NCBI GenBank assembly: GCA_030762895.1
Contig: JAUPTC010000078.1
Location: 56,177 to 120,176, forward strand
Source of the DNA: Sophora flavescens
Taxonomy: Eukaryota; Streptophyta; Magnoliopsida; Fabales; Fabaceae
DNA length: 64,000 nt
Direction of reading: 5' to 3'
Below the pieces are notes generated by a model. That model saw only the letters and a program-made list of their open reading frames with translations. It was not told the origin of the DNA and searched no databases. Both the position numbers and the translations under genes were made by a program. Every line of letters begins with the position of its first letter. Position 1 is the first letter of the stretch. Below, piece after piece: positions 50,194-61,933 of this stretch.

Positions 50194-53100
50194 CAAAACC
50201 CTATTTTAAACTCAAAACCCTATTTCAAACCCAAAACCCTAAATCTGACCCAGAACCCTAAACTCTAATTTTGACCCAAAACTCTAATTTTGACCCCAAA
50301 CCTTAATTCTAACCCTATTTTGACCCAAAACCCTATTTTTAACTCAAATCCCTTTTTCAAACCCTAAACCCTAATTTTGACCCTAAACCCAAAATTTGAC
50401 CCAAAACCTAATTTTGACCCAAACCCTAATTTTGAACAAAAAACCAAATTTTAACCCAAATTTTAATTTTGACACAAAACCCTATTTCTAATCCTATTTT
50501 TGACCCAAAATCCTATTTTTAACTAAAAACCCTAATTGAAACCCTAAACCCTAATTTTGACCCTAAACCGAAATTTGACCATAACCCTAATTTTAAACCA
50601 AAACCCTAATTCTAACCCTATTTCTGACCAAAAACCTTTTTTTAACTCAAAAACCTAATTCAAACCCTAAACCCTATGTTTGACCCAAAACCCTAATTTT
50701 AACACAAAGCCCTAATTTTGACCAAAAACCCTAATTCTAACACTATTTTTGACCCAAAACCCTATTTTAAACTCAAAACCATATTACAAACCCTAAACCC
50801 TAATTTTGACCCTAAACCCTAAATTTGACCCCGAATCCTAATTTTGACCCGAAACCCTAATTTTACCTAAAATCCTAATTCTAACCCAAATTCTAACCCT
50901 AAGCCCTAATTTAGACACAGCCCAAATTTTAACCCAAAACCATAATTGTAACACTATTTTGACCCAAAAACATATCTTTAACTCAAAACCCTATTTCAAA
51001 CCCAAAACCCTAACTTTGACCATACACCCAAAATTTGACCCAAAAACCAAATTTTGACTCAAATCCTAATTTTAACCCAAAACCCTAATTCTAACCTTAT
51101 TTTTGACCCAAAACCCTATTTTTAACTCAAAACCATAATTCAAACCCTAAACCCTAATTTTGACCCAAAACCCAAATTTGGACCCAAAACCCAAGTTTTG
51201 ACCCAAAACCCTAATTCTAACCCTATTTTGACCCAAAACCCTATTTTAAACTCAAAACCCTAATTCAAACCATAAACCCTAACTTTGATCCTAAACCTTA
51301 AATTTGACCCACACCCCAAATTTTTCCCAAAACCCTAATTTTAACCCAAAACCAAAATTCTAACCCAATTTTTGACCCAAAACCCTATTTTAAACTCAAC
51401 CCTAATTTTGATCATAAACCTTAAATTTGACCCTTAACCCTATTTTTCCCAAAACCCTAATTTTAACCCAAAACCCTAATTCTAACCCTATTTTAAACTC
51501 AAAACCTAATTCAAACCCTAAACCCTAATTTTGACCCGTAACCCAAATTTTGACCTAAAACTCTAATTTTATCCAAAATCCTAATTCTGCTCCAAAATCT
51601 AACCCTAAGCCCTAATTGGGACACAACCCCAATTTTAACGCAAAACCCTAATTCTAACCCTATTTTTGCCCCAAAAACATATCTTTAACTCAAAACCCTA
51701 ATTCAAACCCTAAACCCTAATTTGTACCAAAAACCCTAATTTTGACGCAAAACCTTAATTTTAAACCAGAGCCCTAATTTTGACCCAAAACCCTGATTCT
51801 AACCCTATTTTGACCCACAAACCTATTTTAAACTCAAAACCCTAATTTTGATCCTAAACCTTAAATTTGACCCAGAACCCTATTTTTTCCCAAAACCCTA
51901 ATTTTAACCCAAAACCCTAATTCTAACCCTATTTTAAACTCAAAACCTAATTCAAACCCTAAACCCTAATTTGGTCCCTAAACCCTAAATTTGACCCAGA
52001 ACCCTAATTTTGACCCGAAACCCTAATTTTACCCAAAAGCCTAATTCTAACCCAAATTAAAACCCTAAACCCTAAACCCTAATTTTGACCCAAAACCCTA
52101 ATTTTGACCCGAAACCCTAAATTTTAATCGAAAACCCTAATTTTAATGCTATTTTGACCCTAAACCCTATTTTAAACTCAAAACCCTAATTCAAACCCTA
52201 ATCCCTAATTTTGATCCTAAACACTAATTGTAACCCAAAACCCTAATTGTAACCCAAAGCCCTAATTTTGACCCAAAACCCTAATTCTAACCCTATTTTG
52301 ACCCAAAACCCTATTTTAAACTCAAAACCATAATTCAAACCCTAAACCCTAATTTTGATCCTAAACCTTAAATTTGACCCTGAACCCTAAATTTTGCCCG
52401 AACCCTAATTTTGACCCAAAACCTTTTCTAAAACATAGACCTAATTTTGACCCATAACCCTAATTTTAACCCAAAACCCTAATTCTAACCCTAAATTTGA
52501 CCCAAAAACCTATTTTTAACGCAAAACCCTAATTCAAACCCTAAACCCTATTTTATAACAAACACCCTAATTTTGACCCAAAACCCTAATTTTAACCCAG
52601 AGCCATAATTTTGACACAAACCCAAATTCTAACCTTATTTTTGACCCAAAACCCAATTTTAAACTCAAAACCTAATTCAAACTTTAAACCCTAATTCAAA
52701 CCCTAAACCCTAATTTTGATCCTAAACACTAATTGTAACCCAAAGCCATAATTTTGACCCAAAGCCCTATTTTAAACACAAAACCCTAAATCAAACCCTA
52801 AACCCAAAATTTGAAACTAAACCTTAAATTTGACCCATAACCCTAATTTTTCCATAACCTAATTTTAACCCCAAAACCCTAATTCTAACCCTATTTTTGA
52901 CCCAAAACCCAATTTAAAACTCAAAACCTAATTCAAACACTAAACCCTAAATTTGACCCGGAACCCTAATTTTGACTCGAAACCCTAATTTTACCCAAAA
53001 GCCTAATTCTAACCCTAATTCAAACCCTAAACCCCTAATTTTGACCCGAAACCCTAAATTTTATCCCAATACACTAATTTTAACACTTTTTTGGACCCTA

Positions 53101-53550
53101 AACCCTATTTTAAACTCAAAACCTAATTCAAACCCTAAACCCTAATTTGTACCCATAACCCTAAATTTGACCAGAACCCTAATTTTGACCGAAACCCTAA
53201 TTTTACCCAAAAGCCATATTCTAACCCTAATTCAAAGCCTAAACCCTAATTTTGACCAGAACCTTAATTTTGACCCAAACCCTAATTTTAAACCAAAACC
53301 CTAACTTTAACCCAAAGCCCTAATTTTGACCCAAAACACTAATTCTAACCCTATTTTTGACCCGAACCCTATTTTAAACTCAAAACCCTATTTCAAACCC
53401 TAACCCCTAACTTTGACCATAAACCCAAAATTTGACCCAAAAACCTAATTTTGACTCGAATTCTAACCCTAAGCCCTAATTTTGACCCGAGCCCTAATTT
53501 TGACTCCGAATTCTAACCCTAAGCCCTAATTCCAACCCTAAGCCCTAATA
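50194..53550. repeat. Telomere-like satellite, block between gypsy copies A and B
   Basis: 3.4 kb of the same satellite in the same orientation. The right part (52370-53550) duplicates 43947-45122. The left part resumes in mid-unit at the outer end of LTR A. Confidence 0.92.
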
Positions 53551-54270
53551 TTCTCTTGGAGTTACCACGCTACGCTTAACACGACCACCTCTACGGCCTC
53601 TTGCCATAGTGTCCACGTCCACCTTTCGGTTTCCATAATCGACCTACAAGACGCATCGGTTAAATGGCAACCAGAAATTGAAACGTATACTTACGTGTTT
53701 AAAACACATTACTTCTAAGAAGCAATTCAATCAATGTACCATCTACTATCCATGGTTTCTCATGCTCCTCGTGACTCTTAGAGTATACTGAGAACATCAT
53801 CGATGAAGATGATGACTAACTTATCAAGAAATGGATTTAAAATTCTATTTCTTGAAGTCTAACTCAACTAACTTCGTTGGCGATATCCTACACAAAGCGG
53901 CTGAGATCTAGCTAAATCTAGAAACTAGATCAATCGAAACTCAACATCCATCCGTCCGCACAAACTTGGGACATTCCTCAAAAATTTTCCCCAAAATATT
54001 TTAATAACAAGTACTTTATTCAAATGTTCGATACCGTCCCTAAGGGATAAACGAATGTATCAACATGAACATAAGTTCCTTTACTAAACAAGAGATCTCT
54101 CAAGGTCTCAACCCAATCGTAACCCATGAAACATACTTACTTGTGTGTCAACACACATTGTTTCAACCAAGAAACAATCCAAACAAGGTTCAACCAGAGA
54201 TCACACAACAAAACCTAATGGACCTATTCCCAAGGTTTCCGAAAGACTCGACCAGCTCGATTACCACTAA
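53551..54270 (-). other. Gypsy leader region and gag start stump (copy B)
   Basis: Counterpart of 45123-45844, with the same break against satellite. The gag ATG equivalent is at 53636-53634. The priming site is altered to read GCTCGATTACCA on the plus strand, against GCTCTGATACCA in copy A. Confidence 0.75.
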
Positions 54271-57200
54271 TGTGACACCCCAATTTCAGGGTATCACATT
54301 TACGTAACTTATTTCGGAAATACACTCAATAAAATAATGTTGCTGGTTGCTTTCGGAAAAATATAATTTTCTAGTTACTTATCCCTTTCAAAATTGGTGA
54401 TAAAATCTTTTTTCGTTTTCTTTTACTCCATATACAACCCAATCACCATTAACATAGTATAAATAGGTATCATAAGAATTTTACACTTAGACCTTCACAT
54501 AACAAAGTCATCTCCGAAATCATAACATACGAAAATAAAGACGTAATTGTACCGTAGTGGTAATCCGGAATTACAACTCAAAAGAATGACTCTCAATAGC
54601 CAAACATCCGGACTAACCAAGTACCACTACTTTATAAGACACCAAAAGTCCTATAGCCGGTCAAGTACTATTAATCTTCGTTGGGAAGACCACCATAGTT
54701 CTCCCAACCTATCGAAATATCCTAGGGGGGATACCTCTACTTCCGAACTATGGAAGTATCAAAACATATAAACTCCTAATCTACCGTAAAAATCGGTAAG
54801 AAATCGGATATGCAGAAACATGTCCCACAAGTCAAAGTCTGGTACGCATTTGATGTAGGATCTTAATCATCACCTCGTGATATTCCCACCAACGAATACT
54901 TCTTCCAGTATCTCGTAGTTAAGTCCTCGAACAACTCAGTGAATTCTTCGCTTCATCCGTATTAGTGTACCAAAGTACTACCTTAGTATAAAATAAACCT
55001 GATATATTTGTAAAGGCGAGTTTCCAATATATGAGTTTTAATAAGACAACCCCATGCACGACTCTCAAATAGCATATACCAAATATTCACAATATAATAA
55101 CATTAATTCAAACAATAGAATGATTTAATTCAGTGGCTTCATGCTTTGGCGGTCATCGTCATTTTATAAAAATGCATGACACTTCTATGTTCAATCCTAA
55201 TAATCCACTCCGGAGATCCTAACTTTCTGTTTCGTTTGCCGATCAGGCTCCGCACATGGCACATTGTAAAAACGAACAAAACAATGCCCAAGAAAAATCA
55301 ACGGTGCACATCCCCATTCTCGTTAGGGATGCTCATGCAAAGCAATGACACTATTCCCCATTCTGTTAGGGAATAGCTGCACACATATTCAATCGGACAC
55401 ACAAATCCTATAAATTTGGACACAGATCCTATAAAAGATACATTGATCCACTCCGAAACTCAATGATCATCATCACCGACACGTTCGCCATATACATTGA
55501 TCCACTCTGGATTCAATGCCCATTTACATGACACAATTGCCATTGAATGCATGAGAAAAACTTTTATTCTCGTTTTGTTTTCTTTGTCGTAATAATCTTT
55601 CCTTGTCGAAGCACAAAGCTTAACGACCATGCTTAATTTTTTTAATTAAGACTTTTCACTTAAAACAAAACAGAACACACAGTCCCAAATCTTTTAATTC
55701 CAACACGAGACACATAGTCCGGATGCTCCAATCACGAGGCCCTTAAACCGATGCACCGTTTTAGGCTCATGAATATGGAACTCACACTTTCCACATCAAT
55801 TTGGGACACACAGCCAAAAACAAAACTTTACAGACACTCCGTCCCATGACACAAATCCTTGATCTTACGTGTCCATACAATACTAGAACCCCGACGTCTC
55901 GTTTCTAGGCTTATTTATCTCGCTTGTAAAACATTTCGCCTTTGAAAAACAAATACAAAACAACAGCTCGAAAACTTATCCAAGTTTAACTGAATAACTT
56001 CACTGAATAAAATATTTTTAGAAATCCTTTTACTTTAAAACGTTGATAAAATCCGAAAATCATTGATAAATCTCTTTATTTCTAATTGTTTCACTTCAAA
56101 ATTAATTCTCAATAAAGGTCAACTTAAAAAAATTTAAATAATAATAAAATTTAATAATTATTTTTTGAATATTTAAATAATTAAATATTAAATATTTAAT
56201 AATATTAAATAAATAATATTAAATAACTTGTATCATTTCTCTGTCAAGTAATTGTTCTCGACTGCTATAAACATTATTTTCGAACTTAATCACTTTAAAT
56301 AACATTATATAATAAAATTGAATTTATTATATAAAAATTAGAGCCTGTGAAAAATTTCACGGTTTAGCCCCTTTACTATGGCTTATTTACACAGTTTCCA
56401 CAAAATATTATTAAAATAATAATTTTTTTCATTTTCTCAAAATCTCCCAAATTAATCCCTCTGATTAATTATCCAAGCTTATTAAGTTTTTATCCTTAAT
56501 TAAAATTTTTAACACCGACTAATGTCGGGTTACCGATCCAACACTCAACAATGAGATAAATTCCAATCACATAATAGCATGACATACATCAATTCATGAC
56601 ATGCATCACAATTATAATATAAAAAATAATCATAATCATGTAAGTCCCACATCACATCAATTCAATTACTCAGATAAACATCACATCAATCTAACAATTT
56701 ATAGTAAAAAAGTATAATATAATAAAATATTTCATACGAGTAAAATTAATAAATGACTCCACAAATAAGCATGAGATTATCTTACACTCCTCGGCATACC
56801 CCCTTACCTCTTGAAGATTTAACTACAGTTCCTCTTAATCTCCCGATCCCGATCCGATTTCTCTCGTCGCCGTAAATCGCTAACTTTCGGTTGTTTCCTT
56901 CAAACGAATTGCAACTCAAAATAAATCAAATCAAACAACAATACACTTGGCTCATGGAGGTTGGGTTCGGTTTCAACCAATTTTCTAGGTTAGGAAAATT
57001 AAAAAATTTGGTTAACTTAGGGATTAATGATCCATAAGTTACTTAAGCAAGATTAAACACTTAAACCATGATTATGAACCAAGAACATGAACTAAAACTC
57101 ATCTAGTTCTAAGAACTAGGGTTCGGTATTCTCAAGATTCATAGGCTAGAAATTTTAAAATTTCTTCAACTCTTGGATTTAATCAACATACAAAGTTTAG

Positions 57201-58602
57201 AGTTGGATTCAAGGATTACAAACAACTTTTGAATCACAAAACCATCAAGTGCTCATACCTAGGGTTTCCAGTTTTTGAAGAACAAATAGGTTAGAGTTTG
57301 ATTTTTGATCTTCTATATACTTACATACAAGAACTATCAAGATACAAAAGGATTGAATCATGAATCAAGACATGAAAATGAAACAAAACCTATGAACACA
57401 ACATTTACCTAGGTTCGCCAAGTCCAGAAATTAGGGAAAGAAATTTCTCATGATGTTATGCTTCTATATGATGAAAATAGAGATGATTATAAGATCATAC
57501 CAATTGGTTTCATGTCAAAAGGATTTTTCTAGAATTAGTTATGAATTTTTGAATCTAGTTCCATGAACTTTAAGTAAATGAAGAACATATTGATTTAAGC
57601 CATAGATCTACAAAAGTTGTGAAGAGAAATGATTTAAATGACAAGAGAAGAAGTTGTTACCTCTTTATGATTCAAGGAAAGCAAGATTTAGATGATGTTC
57701 TTCACAAATTTCTCATGGTGTTCTTGAGAAACTTAGAGAAGAAGATGAAGATGATGAGGGTTTAGAACAGTTTTAGTAATTTGGGTATATCTCTCAACAT
57801 ACTTTTCCGTTTTGGATGATCGTTATGTCGTTGGAAAGAAGGGAAAAAGATGAATAACTTTCATGTTGAAAGTTTTCCGAGATTCAGAATAGAAAATGGT
57901 CAGAATTGCTAGGCAAAATCTGACGAATTATGAACACTTTGGAGTTCTTAAGGCAAAAGCTTAGGTTTTCAAGAAGAAAAACATGGAAATGGAAGAAAAA
58001 TGCCTTAAATGAAGAAGACAATGTTGGAGCCGTGGGTTTTGGGTAACATTTGGTCAAAATTTTCCAATGGCATGGCTTGTAATTGTCATAAAAAGACAAG
58101 GGTAAATGGTCATTTGATAGCAAAAATTCCTTTTGCCATAAATGTGCAATTATGACTCGGATAAGCTCGTCATAAATGCTTGTCAAGTCGGTCAAATCCA
58201 TCATCTCAGCTGCATTGCCGACTCTCATTCATCTCGGCGCAAGCTTTTCCTAGAGACAATCTCGACGTATACGCCCGCAACAAATATAATATTTTAATTT
58301 TTTTACCAAAATTTTCAAAATTCCAGTATCGTGGTAAATACGATAAAAACATTTTTCATCTCGTTCACGTGTTAAAATTAGGTCTTCTCGAGCAGTTAAC
58401 TTTTTCTTGTCGGTGAAAATTGTAAAACGCGGCACAAGCCAGCCTCGAGTTTTCAACCAAAACTTCCCCATAACCTTATGAAAATAAGTATAACAAGGAA
58501 ATGACCTTGGTTTATCAAAATCATTTTCTAAGTCTCGATAAAAATATATATTCATATATTTATTACCGATATTACGAAAGCTGTGAAAATCGGGGTGTTA
58601 CA
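54271..58602 (-). repeat. Large gypsy LTR, copy B, with element interior on both sides
   Basis: This 4332 bp LTR starts TGTGACACCCC and ends GGGGTGTTACA. On its left lies the 5' leader with a priming-site remnant. On its right lies the 3' end of an element interior, recognised by GAGGACGAAATTT and the purine-rich AGTGGGGTAG directly against the LTR on the minus strand. It is thus simultaneously a 5' LTR (to its left) and a 3' LTR (to its right), an arrangement expected from recombination between element copies. Confidence 0.87.
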
Positions 58603-58650
58603 TTACTACCCCACTAAAAAAAAAATTTCGTCCTCAAATTTCGTCTCTGA
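58603..58650 (-). promoter_or_regulatory. Polypurine tract and 3' end of gypsy interior
   Basis: On the minus strand, GAGGACGAAATTT, a T run and AGTGGGGTAGTAA precede the LTR start TGTAACACCCC. This arrangement is standard at the 3' end of plant Tekay/Del-like interiors and confirms minus orientation. Confidence 0.75.
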
Positions 58651-60169
58651 AACTAAACAGGATTTTGTAATCTTGCCTCCACATCACTTCTTTCCTCTTA
58701 TTCTATATTCCATAACACAATTCATTCTTATGTCATTTCTACATATCCATACTATCCTCAAAATTTCATCAGAGTCTATCACACTTGAAAAACAAAATCA
58801 AAACTTAATCACTTCTCTTATCAACATTGTTCCACCAGAAACATTATTCAAATCATCTAACTCTGAATATTATCACTAATACCAACAATATCTACCAGCA
58901 CCACGTATCAACTCCCTACTCAAAATATTTAATCACAGTCTTAGTTTCTCTTCATTATAATTCACCACCCCAAATTTGATATCACCTCACACATCTCATC
59001 CTCAAAATAACTTCATTGCATATCTTAATGCAATTAAACCAAAAGGGTTATATAGAATAGAATTATCTAACTCTTAGCTTTCGAACTTTTCTATCAACTT
59101 AATTTTTCTCAAGAACTTCTCTTTTCCGCTCACATTCAACTTAGGTAAAACTACCATAGACATCTTTCGTGATTTCTTCCAATCATACGATTAAATCTAA
59201 CGACGATCATTTTATCATTATCCTAGAGTTCCTTTAGCAAACTCTACCTCGATCATAACAAAATATACCAAATCATCTTACTTACTGGTCTTATCCAAAA
59301 TTCTCGGATCACTAATCACATATACACCTCAATAAAAATCCACTCACCTCTTGTCGGATTTCTAGGTATTACACTTACTCTCCGCCTAACCTTCTAAGGG
59401 TCAATTCCTTTCTTCTTTATCCATCTAACTTAGGTTGATAAACTGAACATTAACTTCAACTTGGATCTTAACGCTGATGTAAACTTTGCCCAACACTCAA
59501 GTAAGTTTTCGGCTTTACTCAAACGATGTTGGAAGATTCTTTATCACGTTGGATCATCCTCGATACATACCTCTTAGTTTTTCCATTACACTGTGGGACC
59601 TAAGCGAGGTAAAAGGTGTCGACTTCATCAACCTCTACCAATAATGAAAAGAGATTTTCAAGACAAGAAATTTCTTGATTTTGCTTTCACAAGAAAGCAC
59701 AAAGAATACTTTGACCAACTGGAAGATACAAGTGTCCAATATGTAAAAAGATTCTTCAATAGGTTCGTGAGTGTAAAAATGCATATGGCCAATACAAGTT
59801 TACAAACATGACTCTAATAACGTTTCTTCCTTCACAAGAACTTTACTACTCAATGATTTAAAAGAACATCAGTCAAACAAACTTTAGATCGATCACTTCA
59901 CTTAAAAGTAAAAGTGAATCGACTAAGTCTCATCAAGAAACTTCTTTTATTATGAAAGTGTCTATCCGAACAAAAATAGGATAGTTCCACATATAAAATT
60001 CCACAAAATTTGATTCAAGAAGGTATTTTGAAACGATCACATCATATGATAAGGAATAAGCAGGACAACTCAAATGTTTCACACAATCTATCGAGAAAAG
60101 AAAGAATTGCATCGTACGTGAATTTAAAAGTTCAGTTAAAGGATTATCATCGATGTCAAAACTACCTTA
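58651..60169 (-). other. Unassigned 3' half of the gypsy interior
   Basis: About 1.5 kb is dense in stops on both strands. Apart from the DRKVRKLR-like string and short TTTTGAGGA motifs near the 3' end, nothing recognisable was seen. It probably contains decayed or rearranged pol and 3' untranslated sequence. Plus-strand frames such as 58583-58879, 59593-59811 and 60010-60225 have no domain features and run opposite to the element. Confidence 0.5.
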
Positions 60170-61311
60170 AAAGAGATCGTCAATTTGAAACTTCTCATCA
60201 CTCATGGTATAAACTCTCCCCTTAGCCGTTGGTTTATTGGTTCTTGTTTTATGACAATCGTCCACGCCTTGGTGCATTACAATCCTTTGATAAGTGTCCT
60301 ATTTGGTCATAATCAAACATTTCCTTTCTTTAAAAGGGCGGTTATTTGCTATGTGATTTGGATCTCCACATTTGAAACATTTCCTGCCTTGACCTTGGCT
60401 TTGGTTCTTTTGGCCTCTACTACCGATGCGAATAATCGGACAATATAGTTATTGGTTCGGTCATTTCTTGGTGGCTCGGAAATATGGTTTTCTCTCCGGA
60501 TTTGCTTCTCCTCCCGATTCTGATTTTGAAACCGGTTCTTGATTCAAGAGGGTCCTCCAAACATTCCTCCATTATCTCTCCCTTTCTTATCGGTTCTCTT
60601 CTTCTACATTTTCTCAACTAAAGCTTGGAAATTCTCGATTTCCAAGTGTACCGACTCTTGAGTTCAAATCGTAGTCATCCTTCAAACCTTTCACACTTCT
60701 ACTTTCACCCGGGTTATTTTGGAAGAAGCGAAAATACTTGGCAAGTGACTCAAATTTTGCCTCGTATTCCCAACAGACATATCCTCCGCCGCAGCACACA
60801 AAAATTCTTGCTCTTTTTCTGCTACAAGCACCGAGGGAAAATACTTGTTTAGAAACAAGTTCCAAATATCTCCCAAGTAATCTCCGATTTTCTGCTTCCA
60901 GCAGCTTGCTTAATGCCCTTCCACCAATACTCAACATCTGCAACAATGCGGATAAGTAGCATAAGGCACCTACCTCCTGGGACTATAAATCAACTCAAAT
61001 ATTTTCTCTATCTCCTAAATCCACAAATCAGCTTTTGTAGAATTCACATCTCCGTGAAATTGTGGAGGATTCTGGGTCTAAAAGCAGAAGACCTCTACCA
61101 TACTGTTGCTCCGCTGAAGTTGTTCTGTAAATTATGGGCAACCATTGTAGAGCTTTGTTGTGCAATAGCATCAGGAATATCTCGCCATTGCTTGTGCAGG
61201 ATAGTCCATGCCTCCGGCTTCCTCATAGTTCTCTTGAAGTTACCACGCTACTTTTAACACCTTCACCTCTTGCCGCTTACGCCCACGCCCACGTCCACCT
61301 TTCGGTTCCAT
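60170..61311 (-). pseudogene. Ty3/gypsy gag (Retrotrans_gag plus zinc knuckle), multiply frameshifted
   Basis: The start at 61311 reads MEPKGGRGRGRKR, an Arg/Gly-rich N-terminus. Recognisable Gag segments then follow in shifting frames: PPQFHGDV-like and STKADLWI near 61070-61020, FLNKYFPSVLVAEKEQEFL (about 60860-60800), YEAKFESLAKYFRFF (about 60770-60720) and KGLKDDYDL. These match the Retrotrans_gag domain order. Downstream a knuckle CFKCGDPNHIANNR (60379-60338) has Arg at the last Cys position, and a second, weaker knuckle-like segment ends in SKDC (about 60285). After it comes GRVYTMSDEK, resembling the Gag/protease linker of Tekay-type elements. Stops and frame changes prevent a full product, though several sit at CTG/CAG sites and may be consensus errors. 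Confidence 0.85.
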
Positions 61312-61933
61312 AACCGACCGTCAAGACGGTAACGTTAAATGGCAACCAGTAACTCGAACGAATCTTACGTGTTTAAAACACATTACTTCTAAGAAGCAAT
61401 TATTCAATGCATCATCTACTATCCATGGTTTCTCATGGTGCTCGTGACTCTTAGAGTAACAAGAACATCATCGATGAAGATGATGATAACTTATCAAGAA
61501 ATGGACGAAAATTCTATTTCTTGAAGTCTAACTCAACCAACTCACTTGGCATATCCTACACAAAGTGGTTGAGATCCAGCAAATCTAGAAACTAGATCAA
61601 TCGAAACTCAACATCCATCCGTCCACACAACTTGGGACATTCTCAAAAATTTTCCCCAAAATTTTTTTAATAACAGTACCTTTATTCAAATGTCCGATAC
61701 CGTCCCATGGATAAACGAATGTATCAACATGAACATGAGTTCCTCTTTACTAAACATGAGATCTCTCAAGGTCTCAACCCAATCGTAACCCATGAAACAT
61801 ACTTACTGTGTAACAACACACATTGTTTCAACCAGAAACAATTCAAACAAGGTTCAACCGGAGATCACACAACAAAACCTAACAGACATATTCCCCAAGG
61901 TTTCCGAAGACTCAACCAGCTCGATATTACTAA
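61312..61933 (-). other. Gypsy leader region of the right-hand element
   Basis: This is the noncoding leader between LTR C and gag, similar throughout to 45211-45844 and 53637-54270. The priming-site remnant lies at about 61918-61930. Small plus-strand frames (such as 61707-61994) are also seen in the other copies and are not genes. Confidence 0.75.

Larger units (their letters stand above)
52370..58602. repeat. Segmental duplication, copy B (satellite plus gypsy LTR)
   Basis: Partner of 43947-50193, about 6.23 kb. Differences between copies are many but small and concentrate at CAG/CTG/CCG trinucleotides. The satellite/element junction (53550/53551) is the same as in copy A. Confidence 0.85.
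58603..61933 (-). mobile_element. Gypsy interior between LTRs B and C, 3.3 kb, gag only
   Basis: Read on the minus strand: leader (61933-61312), gag (61311 to about 60170), about 1.1 kb without recognised domains, and a 3' noncoding part ending in the polypurine tract. A complete gypsy gag-pol interior would be considerably longer. No protease, reverse transcriptase or integrase motif was seen. A short string DRKVRKLR (59095-59072) resembles the segment before the chromodomain in Tekay-type integrases but is too short to rely on. The element is a pol-deleted derivative or a non-autonomous form. Confidence 0.8.

Noticed and set aside
59600..59820. Possible decayed reverse transcriptase on the minus strand (YGHMHF-like start)
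   Set aside because: Only a few residues resemble the RT palm region and they do not extend in any frame; a profile search would be needed.
60010..60448. Plus-strand frames across the gypsy interior (also 59593-59811, 60625-60852, 60738-60959 and 60913-61257)
   Set aside because: Several are antisense shadows of the recognised gag; the others have no features.
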